Shown: one piece after another, positions 40,719 through 51,048 of the stretch
How the letters are laid out: the number at the start of each line of letters is the position of its first letter
Numbering within the stretch: the stretch's first letter is position 1
Assembly: GCA_035493955.1 (NCBI GenBank)
Contig: DATJHI010000020.1
Span: 1-60,837 of the forward strand
DNA: 60,837 nt
Direction: 5' to 3'
DNA from: NCED01 sp035493955
Lineage (GTDB): Bacteria; Pseudomonadota; Alphaproteobacteria; Caulobacterales; Caulobacteraceae
Notes under the pieces: generated by a model
Database searches by the model: none
Told to the model about the DNA's origin: nothing
The model's input: the letters and a program-made list of their open reading frames with translations, nothing else
Position numbers and translations under genes: made by a program

Positions 40719-42004
40719 GCGGCGTCGCCGGAAGCGCGGACGGAGCGCCGCCGCCGGGCGAGGCCGCCCGGACCTGGAGGCGGACCTGGGTCGGCGCCGT
40801 GGTCGTCGGCGTCTTCGGCGCGACCCCCTTCTTCGCCTATTTCGGCAACCTGGGGTTCGCCCTGCTGGTCGGACTGGCCGGGTTCGCCTGCCTGCCGACC
40901 CTGCTGCGCCGCCGTCGCCCCGATCTCGGCGTCGCCATCCTGCTCGTCCTGGTGATCTGGGCCATGGCCTCCATGCTGTGGAGCGTGGCCGCACCGCCCC
41001 ATCCGGATTTCAGCCGCCACAAGGCCGGAGAGCTCACCGCCCTGAAGCTGCCCCTGGAACTCGCCCTCTACGGCGCCTTCGCCATCGCCGCCCTGTCCCT
41101 GCCCCCGTCCACGGCCCGCCGCGCCACCCTGGTGCTGGGGATCGGCCTGGCGGCGATGGCGGCGGTGTTCATGGTCGACGCGGTGCTCCAGGCCCCGCTC
41201 TACCGGGCCATCCGGACCCTGGCGCATCAGGCCCCCCGGACGGACCGGGGCCTGAGGGACCTCAGCCGTGCGTCCTATGTGCTGGCGCTGTTGTTCTGGC
41301 CCGCGGCGGTGCGGTTCGACAGTCCGCGCCTGCGTTTCGTCGCGGCGGCCCTGGCCGCGGCCACCCTGGTCGGCGCTTTCGTGCTCAACGCGGACGCCCC
41401 GGTCGCGGCCTTCGGCGTGGCCACGGCGGTGTTCTTCGCGGTCAGCCTGCTCGGCCGGCCGGCGCTCATCGCCCTGCTGGTGGGGACGGTGCTGTATTTC
41501 GCCGCCGCGCCGGTGCTGATCGCCCTGTTCGACAGCGGCCAGATGCTGCATCCGGCGCCCGACGACGTCCGGATCCAGTCCTGGGCCATCCGGCTCGACA
41601 TCTGGCGCTTCGCCGCCGCCCGCATCCACGAGCATCCGTACCTGGGCTGGGGCATCGACGCGGCCCGCACCTTCAGTCCCTACATCCCCCTGCACACCCA
41701 CAACGGCGCCATCCAGCTCTGGCTCGAACTCGGCGCGGTGGGCGCGGGCCTCGCCGCCCTGTTCTGGAGCTGGATCCTGGTGCAGATCGACCGGCTGGAG
41801 GCGATCGACCGACGCCTCGCCGCCGCGATCGCCGCGGCGGTCAGCGCCTATCTCACCATCGGCGCCCTCAGCTTCGGGATCTGGCAGGAGTGGTGGCTGG
41901 CCCTGGGCGCCCTGACCGCGGCCGTCTGCATCGCCCTCGCCAAGGCGCGCGCGGCCGAGGTGGAGATCGGCCCCGATCTTGACGGTGGAGCGACCGCGCC
42001 CTAA
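40715..42004 (+). CDS. O-antigen ligase (Wzy_C)-family membrane protein
   Basis: This 429-residue integral membrane protein with roughly 10-12 hydrophobic segments carries the Wzy_C hallmark near the C-terminus, HTHNGAIQLWLELGAVG, where the histidine is the usual conserved residue. Relatives ligate O-antigen to lipid A-core or polymerise surface polysaccharide in the periplasm. No other polysaccharide genes are adjacent, so its substrate is unknown. The start overlaps gor by 4 nt. Confidence 0.8.
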   Translation: MSGVAGSADGAPPPGEAARTWRRTWVGAVVVGVFGATPFFAYFGNLGFALLVGLAGFACLPTLLRRRRPDLGVAILLVLVIWAMASMLWSVAAPPHPDFSRHKAGELTALKLPLELALYGAFAIAALSLPPSTARRATLVLGIGLAAMAAVFMVDAVLQAPLYRAIRTLAHQAPRTDRGLRDLSRASYVLALLFWPAAVRFDSPRLRFVAAALAAATLVGAFVLNADAPVAAFGVATAVFFAVSLLGRPALIALLVGTVLYFAAAPVLIALFDSGQMLHPAPDDVRIQSWAIRLDIWRFAAARIHEHPYLGWGIDAARTFSPYIPLHTHNGAIQLWLELGAVGAGLAALFWSWILVQIDRLEAIDRRLAAAIAAAVSAYLTIGALSFGIWQEWWLALGALTAAVCIALAKARAAEVEIGPDLDGGATAP

Positions 42005-42046
42005 GTGGCGCTCATGACCGCGTCGGCCGCCCTTCGATTTACGACC

Positions 42047-42118
42047 GCCCGCTATTGGCGGGCCGGCGGCGCGTACCTGGCCTAGCCAGGACGGGCCGCC
42101 CCATGTGGACGGGCGGCC
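42047..42118. other. Cluster of three hairpins between the ligase gene and the DAHP synthase gene
   Basis: Three inverted repeats lie in 72 bp: GCCCGC-tattg-GCGGGC (42047-42063), CCTGG-cctag-CCAGG (42076-42090) and GGCCGCCC-N9-GGGCGGCC (42094-42118). None has a following T-run. They may terminate the glmU transcript by a non-canonical route or protect its 3' end. The rest of the 225-bp gap shows no gene. Confidence 0.5.
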
Positions 42119-42229
42119 AGGCGGTTGGACGGAGGCTCAAAGCCCGTTCCCGCGTTTTCCCCGAAACGATTTTGCGCCTATACCGGCGCTCCCTTTGAAG
42201 ACGCGGGCTTCCCGCGCGAAGAGACCCCG

Positions 42230-43609
42230 ATGACCGAGCGTTGGACCCCGTCGAGCTGGAGAACCAAGCCCGCCAAGCACGTGCCGGCGGACTATCCCGA
42301 CGCGGCCGCCCTGGCCCAGGCCGAAGCGACCCTGCGGGCCATGCCGCCGCTGGTTTTTGCAGGCGAGGCGCGGCGGCTGAAGACCTTGCTGGGTCAGGTC
42401 GCCAACGGGGACGCCTTCCTCCTGCAGGGCGGCGACTGCGCGGAGAGCTTCAAGGAGTTCGCCGCCGACAACATCCGCGACACCTTCCGCCTGATCCTGC
42501 AGATGGCGGTGGTCCTGACCTTCGCCGGGGGCAAGCCGGTGGTGAAGGTCGGGCGCATCGCCGGCCAGTTCGCCAAGCCGCGCTCGGAGCCGACCGAGAC
42601 CATCGACGGGGTCACCCTGCCCTCTTATCGGGGCGACAACGTCAACGGCCAGGCCTTCGACACGGCAAGCCGCGCGCCCGATCCGCAGCGGCTGGTCCAG
42701 GCCTACAACCAGTCGGCGGCGACTCTGAACCTGCTGCGCGCCTTCGCCACCGGCGGCTACGCCGACCTCTACAACATCCACAAATGGACCCTGGGCTTCG
42801 TGGCCGACAGCCCGCAGGGCGCGCGCTACCGCGAACTGGCGGACAAGATTTCCGAAGCGCTCTCATTCATGGACGCCATCGGCATCCGTCACGACAAACA
42901 GCCGGTGATAAGCCAGGTGGAGTTCTTCACCAGCCACGAGGCCCTGCTGCTGGGCTTCGAGGAGGCTTTGACCCGCGTCGATTCCACCTCCGGCGACTGG
43001 TACGACACCAGCGCCCATCTGGTGTGGATCGGCGAACGCACACGCCAGCTCGACGGGGCGCATATCGAGTACTGCAAGGGGATCAAGAACCCCATCGGCC
43101 TGAAGGTCGGCCCTACGGTCGAGCCGGACGACCTGCTCCGCCTGATCGACGCCCTGAATCCCTCCAACGAGGCCGGGCGGCTGACCCTCTATGGCCGCTT
43201 CGGGGCCGAGAAGATCGGCGATCGCCTGCCGCGGCTGATGGCGGCGACCAAGGCGGCGGGCCGCACCGTGGTCTGGGCCACCGACCCGATGCACGGCAAC
43301 ACCCTGAAAGCCGCCAACGGCTACAAGACCCGCCCCTTCGACCGCATCCTGGCCGAGGTGAGGAGTTTCATTGAGATAGCTGATTCAGAAGGGGTTCACC
43401 CCGGCGGCGTTCACCTGGAGATGACTGGCCAGAACGTCACCGAATGCCTGGGCGGCGCGCGCGCCCTGACCGAGGACGAGCTCAGCCACCGCTACCACAC
43501 CCACTGCGACCCGCGCCTCAACGCCGACCAGGCGCTGGAGCTCTCGTTCCTGGTGTCGGAGAAGCTGCGCGCCTATCGCGACGCCGCCCAGGTCCGCGCG
43601 GCGGGGTAG
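42230..43609 (+). CDS. aroG: Class II 3-deoxy-7-phosphoheptulonate (DAHP) synthase
   Basis: It condenses phosphoenolpyruvate and erythrose-4-phosphate, the first step to aromatic amino acids. The 459-residue product is of the plant/Mycobacterium class II type (GGDCAESFKEF, KVGRIAGQFAKPRSEP, WATDPMHGNT), not the E. coli AroF/G/H class I. The start is MTERWTPSSW at 42230, with GAAGAG upstream; upstream in-frame sequence lies in the hairpin region and is not conserved-looking. It is convergent with the ATP12 gene, with a 2-bp gap. Confidence 0.93.
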   Translation: MTERWTPSSWRTKPAKHVPADYPDAAALAQAEATLRAMPPLVFAGEARRLKTLLGQVANGDAFLLQGGDCAESFKEFAADNIRDTFRLILQMAVVLTFAGGKPVVKVGRIAGQFAKPRSEPTETIDGVTLPSYRGDNVNGQAFDTASRAPDPQRLVQAYNQSAATLNLLRAFATGGYADLYNIHKWTLGFVADSPQGARYRELADKISEALSFMDAIGIRHDKQPVISQVEFFTSHEALLLGFEEALTRVDSTSGDWYDTSAHLVWIGERTRQLDGAHIEYCKGIKNPIGLKVGPTVEPDDLLRLIDALNPSNEAGRLTLYGRFGAEKIGDRLPRLMAATKAAGRTVVWATDPMHGNTLKAANGYKTRPFDRILAEVRSFIEIADSEGVHPGGVHLEMTGQNVTECLGGARALTEDELSHRYHTHCDPRLNADQALELSFLVSEKLRAYRDAAQVRAAG

Positions 43610-43611
43610 AT

Positions 43612-44331
43612 TTAAGACAGGGCCGCGAACCAGTCGCCCAGCATCCTCGCCTGGCCGCGCATGACCTCGGTGCGGGCGGCGGCCTCGGCGTCGACGCCCC
43701 AGCGTTCCTCCTGGAAGGCCTCGTCCAGGCGCGACAGCTCGAACGCGTCGGCTGCATCCAGCGCGCCGGCGGCCACGGCGAAGGCCAGCACCGCCGAGCC
43801 GTAGAGCGCCGCGGCATAGGCCAGGCCGCTGAGGGCGAAATCGTCCATCTCCGCCGCCAGGGCCTGGGCGCGGGCCAAGGCTTCGGGAGCCTGGCGGATC
43901 GGGGCGATCCCGACCGAGGCGGCGAGCGCGAAGCCCAACCGGTCCTGCGCCCAGGCCAGCCAGGGACCCCAGGCCGCCGTCTCGCGCTCGGCCAGGGCCG
44001 CGGGCTCCTCCGCCCGATAGCAGAGCAGATCCGACCCGGCGTAGCTGGCGACCTCTCCGGCCACCGCAGCCCGCGCCGCCGCGACCCGGTCGATGGCGGT
44101 GAAGGCCAGGCGCGTGGCCCCCATGGCGTGGGTGTCGATGCGCTCCTCCTGCGCTTCCCACTCCGCCGCGACCAGATCGCCCAGGGCCGCCGTCGGCAGG
44201 ATCAGCCGCGCCCCGGCGGGGGTCTTGGCGCCCCGTCCGTCGAGCAGCACCGCGAAACCGCCGGCGGCCGGGGCGCTGGCCGCCGCCTTGTAGAAGCGGC
44301 GCGGCTTCTCGCCCTCATCCAGCTTGGCCAC
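43612..44331 (-). CDS. ATP12-family F1-ATPase assembly chaperone
   Basis: This 239-residue protein matches the mitochondrial/alphaproteobacterial ATP12 family: RRFYKAAASAPAAGGFAVLLDGR at the N-terminus, EWEAQEERIDTHAMGATRLAF, and a C-terminal helical domain with EERWGVDAEA. ATP12 binds the F1 alpha subunit before assembly. Homologues are largely confined to alphaproteobacteria and mitochondria, supporting the taxonomic call. It is divergent from the DUF1800 gene. Confidence 0.9.
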   Translation of the reverse strand: MAKLDEGEKPRRFYKAAASAPAAGGFAVLLDGRGAKTPAGARLILPTAALGDLVAAEWEAQEERIDTHAMGATRLAFTAIDRVAAARAAVAGEVASYAGSDLLCYRAEEPAALAERETAAWGPWLAWAQDRLGFALAASVGIAPIRQAPEALARAQALAAEMDDFALSGLAYAAALYGSAVLAFAVAAGALDAADAFELSRLDEAFQEERWGVDAEAAARTEVMRGQARMLGDWFAALS

Positions 44332-44412
44332 GCAAATGCCTCCAATTCGTGCGACAGACTCGGTAACCTGACCCCGTTAAAAGTCGGGGCGGGCATAGCG
44401 GAGGCAGCTAGC

Positions 44413-45780
44413 ATGGCCGCAAACCGAGACCTAGACGCCGCGATCGCGGTCACCCGTTTCGGCCTGGGCGCGAGACCCGGCGAGATCGCCGAGGCTAAGG
44501 CCGATCCCAGGGGCTGGCTGCACAGCCAGGTGATCGCGCGGGGCGCCGACCAGCCGACCTTGAACGGCGCGGCCCTTCCCGGCATGCGCGAGCGCTTCGA
44601 CGGCTTCAAGACCTATCAGGTGGCGGTCAGGAACGCCGGCGCGGACATGGACGCCCGCAAGGCGGCGGCCCAGTCGCTGAACGCGGGCAATGTCGATGAG
44701 ATGCTGGCCCGCTTCCAGCTCGCCTCCACCACCCCGGCGGGCTTTCGCGAGCGCTGGACCCTGTTCTGGGCCAACCATTTCACTGTCGCGGCCAAGGCCC
44801 CGCAGGTGGCCATCGCCACCGGGCCCTTCGAACGCGAGGCGATCCGGCCTCATGTGTTCGGCCGGTTCGAGACCCTGCTCGGGGCCGCCTCGCGCCATCC
44901 GGGAATGCTGCTCTATCTCGACCAGGCCCAGTCGGCTGGACCGGACAGCCAGGCCGGCAGGAACCGCAAGCTCGGCCTGAACGAGAACCTCGCCCGCGAG
45001 ATCATGGAACTGCACACGGTCGGCGCGGATGCGGGCTACACCCAGGCCGACGTCACCGAATTCGCCCGGGCCTTGACCGGCTGGTCCATGGGCGGCCTCA
45101 ACGCCGGGGCCGACCAGGGCGCCTACATCTATCGCGCCGTCATGCACGAGCCCGGCCCCCGGCAGATCATGGGCCGCCGCTATGGCGACGGCCAGGAGGA
45201 GCAGGGGGCGAAGGTCCTGGCCGACCTGGCCAACCACCCGGCCACCGCCGCGCATATCGCGCGCAAGCTGGCGATCCATTTCGTCGCCGACGAGCCGCCG
45301 CCCCCCCTGACCGCCCGCCTGGAAAAGGCCTTCCGCGACAGCCGCGGCGATCTCGCCATGGTCGCCGAGGCCCTGATCGCCGCGCCCGAAGCCTGGGACC
45401 CCGCCCAGGCCAAGCTGAAGACCCCCTATGAGTTCCTGGTCTCGGGGTACCGGGCTGCGGCCGCCGCCCCAAGCGTGGGACCGCGCGAGGTGGCCCAGCC
45501 CCTGACCCTCCTCGGCCAGCGCCCGTTCGGGGCGCCCCAGCCCAACGGTTGGTCCGACCTGACCGCCGACTGGGCGGCCCCCGACGCCATCGTCAAGCGC
45601 CTGGGCTGGGCGCGCGCCTTCTCCGCCCGCTACGCCCCGATGGACCCGCCGGTCGAGGTCGCCGACGCGGCCCTGGGCGCGCAGTTGTCGACGGCCACCC
45701 ACACCGCCGTTTCCCGGGCCGAAAGCCGCGACGAAGCCTTCGCCCTCCTCCTGATGTCGCCGGAGTTCCAACGCCGATGA
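44413..45780 (+). CDS. DUF1800 family protein
   Basis: This 455-residue protein belongs to DUF1800, with AVTRFGLGARPGEI near the start, the ERWTLFWANHF and NENLAREIMELHTVG blocks, and TQADVTEFARALTGW. Its function is unestablished. Members are almost always paired with a DUF1501 gene, as here, where the stop and start overlap as ATGA. No classic signal peptide is obvious. The start is ATG at 44413; the open frame before it is antisense to ATP12. Confidence 0.88.
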   Translation: MAANRDLDAAIAVTRFGLGARPGEIAEAKADPRGWLHSQVIARGADQPTLNGAALPGMRERFDGFKTYQVAVRNAGADMDARKAAAQSLNAGNVDEMLARFQLASTTPAGFRERWTLFWANHFTVAAKAPQVAIATGPFEREAIRPHVFGRFETLLGAASRHPGMLLYLDQAQSAGPDSQAGRNRKLGLNENLAREIMELHTVGADAGYTQADVTEFARALTGWSMGGLNAGADQGAYIYRAVMHEPGPRQIMGRRYGDGQEEQGAKVLADLANHPATAAHIARKLAIHFVADEPPPPLTARLEKAFRDSRGDLAMVAEALIAAPEAWDPAQAKLKTPYEFLVSGYRAAAAAPSVGPREVAQPLTLLGQRPFGAPQPNGWSDLTADWAAPDAIVKRLGWARAFSARYAPMDPPVEVADAALGAQLSTATHTAVSRAESRDEAFALLLMSPEFQRR

Positions 45781-46955
45781 CCGTCTCAGCCCCCCTCGCC
45801 CTCAGCCGCCGCGCCGTGCTCGCCAGCAGTTTCGGCGCCGCCTTCCTGGGGTCCCGCGCCTTCGCGGCCGCCACCGCCAACCGCAAGCTGGTGGTGATCA
45901 TCGCCCGCGGCGGCATGGACGGCTGCTCGCTGATCCCGCCGATCGGCGACCCGAACTATGCGGCCCTACGCGGGCCCATCGCCATTCCCGCCGAGGCGGT
46001 GCTGAGGCTCGACGAGACCTTCGGCCTGCACCCCAAGCTGGAGAACCTCTACCGGATGAACCGGGCGGGCCAGGCGCGGATCGCGCCGGCGGTCGCGATC
46101 CCCGAACGCATCCGCTCGCATTTCGAGGCCCAGGACCTGCTGGAGAGCGGCGGCGCCAAGCTCTATGGCGCGACCACGGGCTGGCTGAACCGGGCCCTCG
46201 CCGCGGGCGGCGGCCAGCCGCTGAAGGCGCTTTCGGTCGGGGCCCAGACGCCCCTGATCCTGCGCGGTCCGACCCAGGCGCAATCCTGGTCGCCGGGAGG
46301 CGCGGCTCCCCCGTCCTCGGACCGCCTGGTCGCGGCGCTGCAGGACCTCTACGCGGGCGATCGCCTGCTCGGACCGGCCCTGGCCAGCGGCCTGCAGACC
46401 GAATCCATGGCCGACATGCTGAGCGACGGCAAAGCCCCCAACGCCGGCGACCCACAGGCCTTCGCCGTCACCGCCGCCAGGTTCCTGGCCGCGCCGAACG
46501 GACCGCAAATGGCGGTGCTGTCCCTGGACGGTTTCGACACCCACGCCCGCCAGGGCGCGGCCGAGGGCCAGCTGGCGAACCGGCTGCGCATCCTCGACCA
46601 GGTGTTGGCCGGACTGGAGACGGGTCTTGGGCCTGCCTGGAAGGACACGGTGGTGGTGGTCGCCACCGAGTTCGGCCGCACTGCGCGGATCAACGGCACC
46701 CTGGGCCTGGACCACGGCACCGCCTCGGCCCTGGTGCTGGCCGGTGGGGCCCTGAAGCCGGGGGGCATCGTCGGCGACTGGCCGACCCTGGCCGACGACA
46801 AGCTGTTCGAGAACCGCGACCTCGCCCCCACCCTCGACGTCCGTTCGGTGTTCAAGGGCGTCCTGATCGACCATATGGGCCTGGATCGCCGGGCGGTCGA
46901 AACGGCCGTCTTCCCCAACGGCGCCGCGGCCGCGCCGGTGCAGGGGCTGGTCTAG
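45777..46955 (+). CDS. DUF1501 family protein with Tat signal
   Basis: This 392-residue protein belongs to DUF1501 (alkaline-phosphatase-like fold, related to sulfatases). A twin-arginine signal SRRAVLASSFGAAFLG lies at residues 10-25, followed by KLVVIIARGGMDGCSL and a late VVVVATEFGRTARING block with DHGTA. It should be exported folded, perhaps with metal bound. The partner DUF1800 gene overlaps it by 4 nt. The role of the pair is not known. It is convergent with the HAD gene, with a 4-nt overlap. Confidence 0.88.
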   Translation: MTVSAPLALSRRAVLASSFGAAFLGSRAFAAATANRKLVVIIARGGMDGCSLIPPIGDPNYAALRGPIAIPAEAVLRLDETFGLHPKLENLYRMNRAGQARIAPAVAIPERIRSHFEAQDLLESGGAKLYGATTGWLNRALAAGGGQPLKALSVGAQTPLILRGPTQAQSWSPGGAAPPSSDRLVAALQDLYAGDRLLGPALASGLQTESMADMLSDGKAPNAGDPQAFAVTAARFLAAPNGPQMAVLSLDGFDTHARQGAAEGQLANRLRILDQVLAGLETGLGPAWKDTVVVVATEFGRTARINGTLGLDHGTASALVLAGGALKPGGIVGDWPTLADDKLFENRDLAPTLDVRSVFKGVLIDHMGLDRRAVETAVFPNGAAAAPVQGLV

Positions 46956-47638
46956 CAGCCCGCGCGAAGCTTCGCCGCGAACCGGTCCAGCTGTTCGTCC
47001 AGTTCGGCCCAGGTCTCGGCCACGTGGTCCGCCCCGGCCTCGGCCACCTCGGCGGCGGTCTGGAAGCCCCAGGCGACGCCCTGGGCGCGGACGCCCGCGG
47101 CCCTGGCCATGCGCATGTCATGGTTGGTGTCGCCGATCATCACCGTCTCCGCCGCGGCCGCGTCGAGGACCCGCATCGCCTCCAGCACCATGCCGGGGTC
47201 GGGCTTGCCCGGATGCTCGTCAGGGCAGTGGGTGGAATCGAACAGGTCGGCCCAGCCGTGCATCCGCAGCACCGACTCGACCCCGCGACGGGATTTGCCG
47301 GTGGCCATGGAGATCTTCCACCCCTGCGTCCGCAGCCGACGCAGCAGCACTTCGGCGCCTTCGTAGAGTGTCTCGACGAAGCCGGGGGCGTCGTGCCGAC
47401 TCCAGAACAGTTCACGATAGCCTTCGGCCACCCGCTGGATCTCGGCCTCGGTCAGGTCGGGAGCGAGTTCGAACAGCGAATCCCGGAAGCTGAGGCCGAC
47501 GACCTTGCGCGCGGCGTCATAGGACGGCGGCTCACGCCCTATGGACCGGAAGCCGTGGCTGATGGCGGCGTTGATGGTGGCCCGGCTGTCGACCAGGGTG
47601 CCGTCGACGTCGAAGATCGCCAGCGGCCGGCGGGTCAC
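46952..47638 (-). CDS. HAD-superfamily phosphatase (Gph-like)
   Basis: This 228-residue HAD hydrolase has motif I DVDGTLVDS at residues 10-18, SMATGKSRRG as motif II, a KPDPGM lysine as motif III and MIGDTNHDMRMA as motif IV. It resembles phosphoglycolate or nucleotide phosphatases. Its position after an RluC-type gene is conserved in alphaproteobacteria, where it is often annotated as phosphoglycolate phosphatase. It overlaps the RluC-family gene by ATGA and is the last gene of the proS-lolCD-crcB run. Confidence 0.85.
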   Translation of the reverse strand: MTRRPLAIFDVDGTLVDSRATINAAISHGFRSIGREPPSYDAARKVVGLSFRDSLFELAPDLTEAEIQRVAEGYRELFWSRHDAPGFVETLYEGAEVLLRRLRTQGWKISMATGKSRRGVESVLRMHGWADLFDSTHCPDEHPGKPDPGMVLEAMRVLDAAAAETVMIGDTNHDMRMARAAGVRAQGVAWGFQTAAEVAEAGADHVAETWAELDEQLDRFAAKLRAGC

Positions 47639-48633
47639 CGCCGTCGGCCCCGTTGCGGGAACGGATCGGCCTCGGCCTCGTGGGGATCGAAGCCGAAGCG
47701 GTCGAAACCGAGCTTCAGCTCACGGCTGATCGGCGCCTCGATGATCAGCGAGCCGCGCGAGGGATGCGGCAGCTCGAGCCGGCGGGCGTGCAGCTGCAGC
47801 TTCAACCCCTCGGACATGGCCGCGGCCGCTTCGTCCGAGTACTTCGGATCTCCCAGGATCGAATGGCCGATCGCCTTCATGTGGGCGCGCAGCTGGTGGG
47901 TGCGCCCGGTCAGGGGCCGCAACGCCATCCAGGCGGCGCGGTGGGCGGCGCGGGCGATGGTGACATATTCGGTCTCGGCCGGCTCGGCCCCGAACTCCTC
48001 GGGATCGGCCGGGACCACCAGCTCGCGGTCGCCGACTCCCTTCTTCACCAGAGGCAGTTCGATCAGGCCGGCGGCGGGCTTTGGATTGCCTGAGACGATG
48101 GCCCAATAAGTCTTCTTCGCCCGTCGCTTGGCGAAGGCTCCTGAGAGATTCGCCGCCGCCGACGGGCTCTTGCCGAGCAGCAGGACGCCGGAGGTGTCGC
48201 GGTCGAGCCGGTGCACCAGCCGCGGCCGGTCCATCCCCTCGCCCCAGGCGCTGAGCAGGCGGTCGATGTGGTGGAGGGTCTTGGTGCCGCCCTGGACCGC
48301 CAGGCCCGAGGGCTTGTTCAGGGCCAGGACCTCCTCGTCCTCGTACAGCACCAGCGACCTGGCGTAGGCGATGTCGCGGCTGGTCAGTCCCGCCTCGCGC
48401 TTTTCCCCTGCCGGCGGGGCGTCGGGCAACGGCGGCACGCGCACCTGGGCCCCGGCCGCCAGGCGATCCTCCGGCTTGGCCCGCGCCCCATCGACGCGAA
48501 TCTGGCCGGAGCGGGCCAGCTTCTGGATCTGCACATGGTTGAGGTGCGGCCAACGCCGCTTGAACCAGCGGTCGAGGCGCACGCCCTCTTCGGCGGCGCC
48601 GACGATCAGGGTGCGGACTTCACGGACGCTCAA
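47635..48633 (-). CDS. rluC: RluC-family 23S rRNA pseudouridine synthase
   Basis: It isomerises specific uridines of 23S rRNA to pseudouridine. The 332-residue protein has an N-terminal S4 RNA-binding domain (RLDRWFKRRWPHLNHVQIQKLARSGQIRVDG) and the catalytic HRLDRDTSG with Asp144. Target sites (U955, U2504 and U2580 in E. coli RluC) are inferred from family only. It overlaps its neighbours crcB and the HAD gene by 4 nt on each side. Confidence 0.88.
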   Translation of the reverse strand: MSVREVRTLIVGAAEEGVRLDRWFKRRWPHLNHVQIQKLARSGQIRVDGARAKPEDRLAAGAQVRVPPLPDAPPAGEKREAGLTSRDIAYARSLVLYEDEEVLALNKPSGLAVQGGTKTLHHIDRLLSAWGEGMDRPRLVHRLDRDTSGVLLLGKSPSAAANLSGAFAKRRAKKTYWAIVSGNPKPAAGLIELPLVKKGVGDRELVVPADPEEFGAEPAETEYVTIARAAHRAAWMALRPLTGRTHQLRAHMKAIGHSILGDPKYSDEAAAAMSEGLKLQLHARRLELPHPSRGSLIIEAPISRELKLGFDRFGFDPHEAEADPFPQRGRRR

Positions 48634-49016
48634 CTGAAGACCTTCCGAACCGCCAACAGGCCCAACATCAGGCCGAGAATGGAAAACACAACCGATCCAA
48701 GGATGTAGGCCGCCATGGCGCCATAGGCCCGCCGCTCCAGCATCAAGACTGCCTCCAGCGAGAAGCTGGAGAAGGTGGTGAACCCGCCCAGCACCCCGAC
48801 CGCCAGCAGCAGCCGCCAGCGCATCCCCGCTTCAGACACCTTCAGGGCCAGCACCCCCACCAGCACGCCCATCAACAGGCTGCCCAGGACGTTGATGAAG
48901 GCGGTGGCCAGATAAGGCTGGCCCGGTCCGAACAGGCGGCCATAGCCGACCCCGGTCAGATAGCGCGCCATGGCGCCCGTCGCGCCGCCCACGCCCACGA
49001 GCAGGAGGTTGATCAT
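48630..49016 (-). CDS. crcB: Fluoride channel CrcB/Fluc
   Basis: This 128-residue protein with four membrane segments carries the family marks: GGATGAMARY at residues 10-19, Asn42 in NVLGS, and GGFTTFSSFS at 77-86, whose Phe pair lines the fluoride pore. It exports fluoride as a dual-topology dimer. No fluoride riboswitch is visible upstream; the gene instead sits in the lolD-crcB-rluC run, 63 bp after lolD. Confidence 0.95.
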   Translation of the reverse strand: MINLLLVGVGGATGAMARYLTGVGYGRLFGPGQPYLATAFINVLGSLLMGVLVGVLALKVSEAGMRWRLLLAVGVLGGFTTFSSFSLEAVLMLERRAYGAMAAYILGSVVFSILGLMLGLLAVRKVFS

Positions 49017-49079
49017 GGGGGTTGTTTAGCGGAGACGGAGGTAAATGTCCCCTTCCCGCAAAGGGAGCGCCGGCAAGGT

Positions 49080-49758
<679 letters not shown>

Positions 49759-49766
<8 letters not shown>

Positions 49767-51048
49767 AGCGGAGCGCCTCCACCGGATCGAGACGCGACGC
49801 CCGCCACGCCGGCGGCAAGGTCCAGATGAAGCTCATCAGCAGGGAGAACAGGGTGACGATGGCCACCTCCGACCATTCGATCCGGGCGGGGATGCGGGCC
49901 AGGAAATAGGTGTCGGGCGAGAAGACGCTGACCCCCGTCACCCGTTCGACCACCGATTGGATCGGGTCGATGAAGATGCAGAACAAGGAACCGAGCACGA
50001 GACCGGTCAGGGTGCCGAGCGCCCCGATCGAGGCCCCGGCCATGAAGAAGATCCGCAGGATGGCCATCTGGCTCGCCCCCATGGTGCGCAGGATGGCGAT
50101 GTCCCGGCTCTTGTTCTTCACCAGCATGACCAGGCCGGAGATGATGTTCATGGCGGCGATGGCCACGATCATCATCAGGATCAGCCGCATGGTGGTCCGC
50201 TCCACCTGCAGGGCGTTGAAGAAGCTGTGGTTTCGGTCGCGCCAGTCGGTGACCAGCGCCCCGGCGCCCGCGGCGTTCCGGACGGCGGGCAACAGCTTGT
50301 CGAGGGAGTCGGGGTCGGCTAGGTTGACCTCGATCAGGTCGATGGCGCTGTCGCGGCCGAAGAACAGCTGGGCCTGCTCCATCGGCATGTAGATGAAGGC
50401 CGCGTCGTATTCGCTCATGCCGACGCTGAAGACCCCGCCCACGGTGTAGCTCTTGCGCCGGGGCGCGGCCCCGAACACCGTCGCGCCGGCGCTGGGGGAG
50501 ATCAGGGAGAGGGTGTCGCCGGCCTTGACCCCCACGGTCTCGGCCAGGCGCGCGCCGACCAGGACGATGTCGCCGCCGTAGTCCCCCTCGCCGAACCCCT
50601 TCAACGAGCCCTGGCGCATGTTGCCCGCGATGATCGAGGTGGCGGCGAGGTCGGCGGGGCGCATCCCCCGGACGATGCCGCCGGTGATCTGGGTCGGGCC
50701 GGTGACCATGGCCTGGGCCTCGACCACCGGAACCACCTGGACCACGCCGGGCACGGCGCGCAGGCGGGCGATCATGGCCTCGCGCCCCGGACCGTTTGCG
50801 GCCGGGCCGGAGACGTAGATGTGGCCATTGAAGCCCAGGATCCGGGTCAGCAGCTCGGTGCGGAAGCCGTTCATCACCGACATGACGATGATCAGCACCG
50901 CCACCGCCAGGGTGACGCCGACGAAGGAGATCAGCGAGATCAGGGCCACCCCGCCATGCTTGCGCTTGGCCCGCAGGTAGCGCGCGGCGATGGAGCGCTC
51001 CCAGGCCGAGAACGGGCCGGCGGTGGGATAGACGGCGGGTTTGCCCAT
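49759..51048 (-). CDS. lolC: Lipoprotein-releasing system transmembrane protein LolC/LolE
   Basis: This permease subunit of the LolCDE complex has 429 residues, with one N-terminal membrane segment (LISLISFVGVTLAVAVLIIV), a large periplasmic domain, and three C-terminal segments, the MacB/FtsX layout. Alphaproteobacteria usually have a single LolC/E-type gene acting as a homodimer (LolF), which fits the single copy here. The start is ATG at 51048, sharing one base with the proS stop; the upstream frame belongs to proS antisense codons. Confidence 0.93.
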
